Source: Anaerolineae bacterium (lineage in GTDB: Bacteria > Chloroflexota > Anaerolineae > 4572-78 > J111). Taken from it: a stretch of 16,960 bases of DNA. A model generated the notes under the pieces. The model searched no databases, was not told the origin of the DNA, and saw nothing but the letters and a program-made list of their open reading frames with translations. The position numbers and the translations under genes were made by a program. The stretch lies in NCBI GenBank assembly GCA_020433835.1, contig JAGRBY010000090.1:1-16960 (forward strand). The letters run 5' to 3'. Shown here one piece after another: positions 12,847 to 16,960 of this stretch (its first letter is position 1; each line of letters begins with the position of its first letter).

Positions 12847-15396
12847 CTAGCGAATAGTAAGCTCGCTACCTTGCGCTGTTTTCCACACATCAATACGAGC
12901 CGGGAATGCATCTTTCAACTCATCGATGTGCGTGATCACGATGATCTTTTCGAAATCATCTTGAATAGCATTTATTGCTTCAACCAACCGCTCTCGGCCT
13001 TGAATATCTTGGGTGCCAAAGCCTTCGTCTAAAACAAGGGTTTGCAACCGCGCCCCGGCCCGCCGCGCTAAAACTTTGCTGATGGCCACGCGAATAGCAA
13101 AATTGATGCGAAAGGCTTCGCCGCCGGAATACATTTCGTAGTCGCGCGTGCCTATCTCATCGGCAATGCGGATATCGAGTGTTTCGATGGTGCTGTCACC
13201 GCTTTTGGCTTCGCGCTGCGTTTCAAAGCGAATGTTCATGCGGCCGTCGGTCATACGCGTAAGCAGCCGGTTGGCTTCATCCTCAATTTCAGGAATGGCA
13301 TTCTCAATAAGCAGCGCCTGCACGCCCTTTTTGCCGAAGGCAAGCTGCAGCTCTTTGTAAATGCCTAAGGCTTCCCGAACATGGTGAAGCTGCTCTTCTT
13401 TTTTCGTGCGTTCTTTGGCCTGGTAGGCTATATGCGCTAACTGCTGGTTGGTTGAGGCCACTTTGTCTCGAGCCAGACGGTAAGCGCGTTCTTTTTCATT
13501 TTGGGTATTGCTGGCCTGGTTGAGTTGCAAACTGAGCTCGGCTAATCCGGCTGTCTCAATTTCTAACTCGGCGGCTCTGGCACGATCGGCGGCTGTCTGA
13601 TCGAGCAGCCGTTGGTAACGGGCCTGATCGCGTTCAAGCCGTTTGTTTTCTTCTTTAATACGTTTATCGGCTTCGGCTAAGGAGCGCCCCTCATTTTCAA
13701 AAGGGGAAAGCTTTTCTACTTCCATCCGCGCTTGGTCATGCGCGTTCTTATTATACCCCAAACTTGTCAATTCTGCTTCAACATCTTTGAGATTTTGAAG
13801 GACTTCTAACGCAAAATCTTGCGTTTCAAGCCGTTTCGTTAAATCAGCACGTTGGCTTGTGGCTACAGCCAAATCGGTGGCTGCTTGCTCGGCCTGCTGT
13901 AACGATTGTTCAAGTTGGGCAACTTTGCGCTGCACTTTGCCGATGTCTCGCAATGTTTTTTCGGTTTGGGTTAAGCTACGGTTTATACTATCCTGTTGCT
14001 CAGAAATCTCTTGCAAACGCGTGCGGTTGGCTCGAAATTGATCGCCCTTGGCCGTACCTTCGGCCTGGTATTGCCCCAAAACTTCCTGTCGATGGCTTTC
14101 TTCTAACGGCCGTCGACAGACCGGACAGGTTGATGATGCTTCAGCAAGCTGCGTTAGATTGACCTTAATCTCTTCCATCTCATCTTTGAGCTGCCGATTC
14201 TGTTCATTCAACCGGGCCGTTTCTTCGGCTAATGCTTGTCGTGTGTTTCGCTGCGCCTCTTGTTCTTTTTCTAAGGCCGTAAGCGCTTCCAGTTCCTGGT
14301 GAGCCTGGGTCAACTGCTCTCGCTGGCTGTCAACCTGGGCAACCTTAGGCGATAGCATGGTAATTCGAGTTTCCACTTCTCGCAAATCGGCTTTGATTTT
14401 CGCTTCGGCTTCACGCAGCGCCCGATCCAGTTCATATTTGCGATTGGACAGATCGGTTGATGCGTGCAGCCGTTGATCCCAATCTTTTAACAAATTACGA
14501 GCCTGAGCTAATTGATTTAAGCCTGTCTCAATTTCGGCGCGACGGGTGAGGATAGCCTGGTAATTGTCGATGGTCTTTTGCGCCGTAGCAATGGCCTCCT
14601 CTAAATCCGTGATATCCGCCTGCGCTCCCGACAGCCGATCGTGCAAGTCGTTAAGCTGGCGCTGCTTGTCGTTGATCGCCCGGTGTTCGATCAGCAGCTT
14701 TTGATAGGTTTGTTCTGCTGCTTGCAGTTCCGAGTATAATGAAGCGACTTCTTTCTCCGCCTCGGCCAGATTGGCTCTATACTCCGGCTCACGAGCCAGA
14801 TCTTTTTCGATTTGGCTGATCTCGGCTTCAAAGATGCTCGCTTCACGGTCTTTCTCGTTGGCGCGTTGTTTAGCCTGATCGGCATAGTTATCGTAAATAG
14901 CCAGGCCTAAAATATCGCCCAGAATTTTTTTGCGCTGCGCCGGCGGTTTCGTTGTAAATTCATCGGCGCGACCCTGCAACAAAAAGGCCGAGTTGATAAA
15001 AGTATCATAATCAAGACGCATAACATCGGTAATTTTTTTCTCGGTGGCGCGCAGGCTGGTTTCAGACAATGTGCGCCAGCCGCCCGCATCTTGCACTTGA
15101 AAACTTAAATCACTGCGACCACGCTTGCTCGAGTCGCGCTTGCGGATAATACGATAAACATTGTTGTTTAGATCAAACGTATATTCAACTTCCATTTCCG
15201 TTTGACCTAACCGAATCATCTCATCATCACGTTTGGCCCGCCCTTTGCCCCATATGGCCCAGGTAATAGCATCGAGCAAGCTGCTTTTACCGGCTCCGTT
15301 CTCGCCGGTGAGCGCCGCCAGGTGAAGCCCTTGAAAATTGAGTTCGGCATCGCGATAAGCCATGAAATTGCGGAGTCTTAGTTGAATAGGAATCAC
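12847..15396 (-). CDS. sbcC: SbcC/Rad50-type SMC-like DNA repair ATPase
   Basis: SbcC works with the SbcD (Mre11) nuclease on DNA ends and hairpins. The 849-aa product has a N-terminal ATPase half with Walker A GENGAGKSS (31-39) and a Q-loop region around LLQGRADEF (139-147). A first coiled coil of about 230 residues leads to the zinc hook CPVC (Cys424, Cys427), and a return coiled coil follows (about 430-675). The C-terminal half has the ABC signature YSGGE (756-760), Walker B LVLDEGFG (787-794) and a switch His in THID (822-825). It is short compared with E. coli SbcC (about 1050 aa) but close to archaeal Rad50. It starts at GTG 15396, with GAGGG (15401-15405) 4 nt upstream. No sbcD is adjacent upstream, where a divergent gene begins, and the gene downstream is a membrane protein. 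Confidence 0.95.
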   Translation of the reverse strand: MIPIQLRLRNFMAYRDAELNFQGLHLAALTGENGAGKSSLLDAITWAIWGKGRAKRDDEMIRLGQTEMEVEYTFDLNNNVYRIIRKRDSSKRGRSDLSFQVQDAGGWRTLSETSLRATEKKITDVMRLDYDTFINSAFLLQGRADEFTTKPPAQRKKILGDILGLAIYDNYADQAKQRANEKDREASIFEAEISQIEKDLAREPEYRANLAEAEKEVASLYSELQAAEQTYQKLLIEHRAINDKQRQLNDLHDRLSGAQADITDLEEAIATAQKTIDNYQAILTRRAEIETGLNQLAQARNLLKDWDQRLHASTDLSNRKYELDRALREAEAKIKADLREVETRITMLSPKVAQVDSQREQLTQAHQELEALTALEKEQEAQRNTRQALAEETARLNEQNRQLKDEMEEIKVNLTQLAEASSTCPVCRRPLEESHRQEVLGQYQAEGTAKGDQFRANRTRLQEISEQQDSINRSLTQTEKTLRDIGKVQRKVAQLEQSLQQAEQAATDLAVATSQRADLTKRLETQDFALEVLQNLKDVEAELTSLGYNKNAHDQARMEVEKLSPFENEGRSLAEADKRIKEENKRLERDQARYQRLLDQTAADRARAAELEIETAGLAELSLQLNQASNTQNEKERAYRLARDKVASTNQQLAHIAYQAKERTKKEEQLHHVREALGIYKELQLAFGKKGVQALLIENAIPEIEDEANRLLTRMTDGRMNIRFETQREAKSGDSTIETLDIRIADEIGTRDYEMYSGGEAFRINFAIRVAISKVLARRAGARLQTLVLDEGFGTQDIQGRERLVEAINAIQDDFEKIIVITHIDELKDAFPARIDVWKTAQGSELTIR

Positions 15397-15422
15397 AAAA
15401 CCCTCTATTTTACCATTCTGTT

Positions 15423-15428
15423 GTTATA
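15423..15428 (-). promoter_or_regulatory. Candidate extended -10 promoter for sbcC
   Basis: On the minus strand TGC directly precedes TATAAC (15423-15428), an extended -10 pattern (5/6), about 27 nt upstream of the GTG start. No convincing -35 box is placed correctly, so this is tentative. Confidence 0.3.
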
Positions 15429-15484
15429 GCAAGACATGTTACCATGCCCTATCAAACGGAGCAATTAAAATAAAATTATTCTGG

Positions 15485-15514
15485 TTGACATAAATTTATG
15501 AGTTATGGTATACT
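15485..15514 (+). promoter_or_regulatory. Strong sigma70-type promoter for the LysM/PKD protein gene
   Basis: Perfect TTGACA (15485-15490), 18-nt spacer, TATACT (15509-15514, 5/6). The predicted start is near 15521, about 45 nt before the ATG at 15566. The spacer contains the A/T palindrome ATAAATTTAT. Confidence 0.7.
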
Positions 15515-15565
15515 TGACCATAATATTGTATTGCATTAAAAGGCCACATTGCAAGGAGAGCGCCC

Positions 15566-16921
15566 ATGTCGAGCAATTTCGATGATCTTCGCAGCTCGTT
15601 TGAGTATAACGAAGAAGACGAGCCTGTGGAAGAGTACGACGCCGAAATAGAAGAAGAGGAATATGTGGAAGAAGAGCCGCGCCGCCGGAATCCTTTGCGT
15701 TTAATTATTTTGATTTTGTTGGTTTTGGCGCTTCTCTGTATTCTCTGTTTTTTCCTGTTGCCACGCTTGCCGTTTAATATTCCAGGTATTAGTCCGGTAC
15801 CACCTGTTGGGGATAATACTCCGACCCAACCGACAACGCAACCAACGGATGAAGGCAGCCTGCCACCGGGAGACGGTACGGAACAACCTGCTGAGGGGAC
15901 AACCGAACCGGGGGATGGTACCGTCGAACCGCCAACCGACGGCACTATGGAGCCGCCGTCAGATGGCACCGTCGAACCACCGACGGATGGCACGTCTGAA
16001 CTACCAACTGACGGCACCACCGAACCGCCAACGGATGGCACAACCGAACCAGGTGATGGTACGGCTGAACCGCCAACCGACAGCACTATGGAACCGCCGA
16101 CCGATGGCACCGCCGAACCGCCAACCGACGGCACTGCTGAACCGCCGACCGATGGCACCGCCGAACCGCCAACCGACGGCACCGCCGAACCGCCGGTTAG
16201 CTGCGACGGCAATCTTCCACCGGTGGCCGATGCCAATGGTCCTTACAACGCTATGCAGGGTAAGGGACAAGCGATTGTTATCTTTGACGGTAGTGCCTCT
16301 TCTGATCACGATGGTAATATCGAGAGCTACGAGTGGGACTTTGGCGATGGAACGGCGACTGAAACCGGCGAAAGTGTAACGCACGGGTACAAGGAAAACG
16401 GCACTTTTGTGGCCACGCTCACGGTGACCGATAGTTGTGGAGCAACCGGCCAGAATACTGCCAATGTAAAAATTGTCGGTCCCACACCGCCGTCTCAGCA
16501 AGAAGATGCTGATGATACCGAGGAGTCTGATAAAGAAGCCAGCCAGGAAAATTCAGTCTCTGTCGCAGCGGCTATTCAATCGGCTTCAAATGCCGGTACA
16601 CCGGGCTTTTGTTATCGAGTTCAGTACGGTGATACGCTTTTCGGTATCTCACAAAGTTTCGATATCCCTATTCCTGACTTAGCCTTTGTCAACGGTATTA
16701 ACGCTGATTACTATGTAATAGAAGGGCAAGGAATTTTTATTCCCACCGGCCAGATCCATGAAGGCCCCAACGTTTACATTGCCCAGCCTTACGACACGCT
16801 TGATTTAATTGCCTATAATTGCGGGCTAACCCCCTCATTCTTGGCTGAGATAAACGAAATAAGTCTGGATGCAAGTCTGGCACCCGATCAAGCTGTCGTC
16901 ATTCCTCCGTGGACTTACTAG
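15566..16921 (+). CDS. Membrane-anchored protein with repeat stalk, PKD domain and two LysM modules
   Basis: 451 aa. The N-terminal tail is strongly acidic (residues 12-37, mostly Glu/Asp). RRR (39-41) precedes one membrane segment (about 44-66), which predicts an inside N-terminus and an external remainder. A stalk of DGTxEPPT repeats spans about 102-210. A PKD domain follows (about 213-304, core WDFGDG at 257-262, Cys213 and Cys291 possibly paired). An acidic Ser/Glu linker leads to two LysM modules: LysM1 about 349-393 (YRVQYGDTLFGIS) and LysM2 about 403-449 (YIAQPYDTLDLIA). LysM binds GlcNAc-containing polymers such as peptidoglycan and PKD is an adhesive beta domain, so a wall-contacting surface protein is inferred. 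No catalytic domain is present. AAGGAG (15553-15558) lies 7 nt before the ATG. The gene diverges from sbcC. Confidence 0.9.
   Translation: MSSNFDDLRSSFEYNEEDEPVEEYDAEIEEEEYVEEEPRRRNPLRLIILILLVLALLCILCFFLLPRLPFNIPGISPVPPVGDNTPTQPTTQPTDEGSLPPGDGTEQPAEGTTEPGDGTVEPPTDGTMEPPSDGTVEPPTDGTSELPTDGTTEPPTDGTTEPGDGTAEPPTDSTMEPPTDGTAEPPTDGTAEPPTDGTAEPPTDGTAEPPVSCDGNLPPVADANGPYNAMQGKGQAIVIFDGSASSDHDGNIESYEWDFGDGTATETGESVTHGYKENGTFVATLTVTDSCGATGQNTANVKIVGPTPPSQQEDADDTEESDKEASQENSVSVAAAIQSASNAGTPGFCYRVQYGDTLFGISQSFDIPIPDLAFVNGINADYYVIEGQGIFIPTGQIHEGPNVYIAQPYDTLDLIAYNCGLTPSFLAEINEISLDASLAPDQAVVIPPWTY
15871..16197 (+). repeat. 24-bp coding tandem repeats, partly organised as 48-bp higher-order units
   Basis: About 14 units of DGTxEPPT (7-8 aa, mostly 24 bp) form the stalk. 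Units near the 3' end alternate between CCGACCGATGGCACC and CCAACCGACGGCAC(T/C) versions, giving a 48-bp higher-order repeat that points to recent duplication. Earlier units are more diverged at third positions and at the x residue (V, M, S, T, A). Confidence 0.85.
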
Positions 16922-16943
16922 AAATTGTGTGAATTTCCATACG

Positions 16944-16960
16944 CCCCGACCTGTTTCGGG
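16944..16960 (+). terminator. Partial hairpin at the window edge after the LysM/PKD gene
   Basis: CCCGA (16945-16949) pairs with TCGGG (16956-16960) around a 6-nt loop, 23 nt beyond the stop codon. The sequence ends here, so a following T-run cannot be checked. It is a likely intrinsic terminator cut by the edge. Confidence 0.4.

Noticed and set aside
15496..16236. 246-codon minus-strand frame with SVGGSAVPSVGGS repeats
   Set aside because: It is the antisense reading of the DGTxEPPT repeat and membrane segment of the LysM/PKD gene. The plus frame has real domains, promoter and ribosome site.

Overview
The window looks like chromosomal DNA from a member of the Chloroflexota, probably Anaerolineae or Caldilineae. 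This is inferred from roughly 50% GC and from several surface proteins with Thr/Pro-rich spacers after a lipobox or a single membrane segment, joined to PKD, LysM or barrel domains. No rRNA or taxonomic marker is present to confirm it. I see no tRNA, rRNA, CRISPR array, intact transposase or phage gene.

Layout. (1) 1-4597, minus: glutamate synthase large subunit, open to the window edge, with a structured 5' leader (4625-4685). (2) 4884-6047, plus: an acyl-CoA dehydrogenase-fold flavoprotein without the usual catalytic Glu. It is followed by 6122-8770, plus: a lipoprotein carrying two tandem copies of a glycoside-hydrolase-like domain. (3) 11099-8775, minus: a two-gene unit under one good sigma70-type promoter, encoding a phosphoglycerate dehydrogenase fused to a ParB-like/free-serine-kinase-like domain, then peptide deformylase. 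(4) 11100-11687: a gene-free stretch with a ~200-bp nested inverted-repeat (MITE-like) element. (5) 15396-11688, minus: SbcC/Rad50-type ATPase followed by a one-pass membrane protein. (6) 15566-16921, plus: a one-pass membrane protein with an acidic cytoplasmic tail, a (DGTxEPPT)n stalk, a PKD domain and two LysM modules, behind a strong promoter.

How the genes fit together. GltB (amino-group assimilation) and the SerA fusion (serine/phosphoserine branch) are core amino-acid metabolism. Glutamate made by GOGAT is the amino donor for the SerC step that follows SerA. The remaining genes are DNA repair, translation-coupled processing and cell-envelope functions, and I see no single pathway linking them.

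The most notable item is the SerA fusion. A complete PGDH catalytic core lacks the ASB/ACT regulatory domains and instead carries about 260 residues resembling SbnI/SerK, the ParB-fold enzymes that convert free L-serine to O-phospho-L-serine. If the homology holds, one polypeptide would join the entry step of serine synthesis to a serine-phosphorylating or serine-sensing module.
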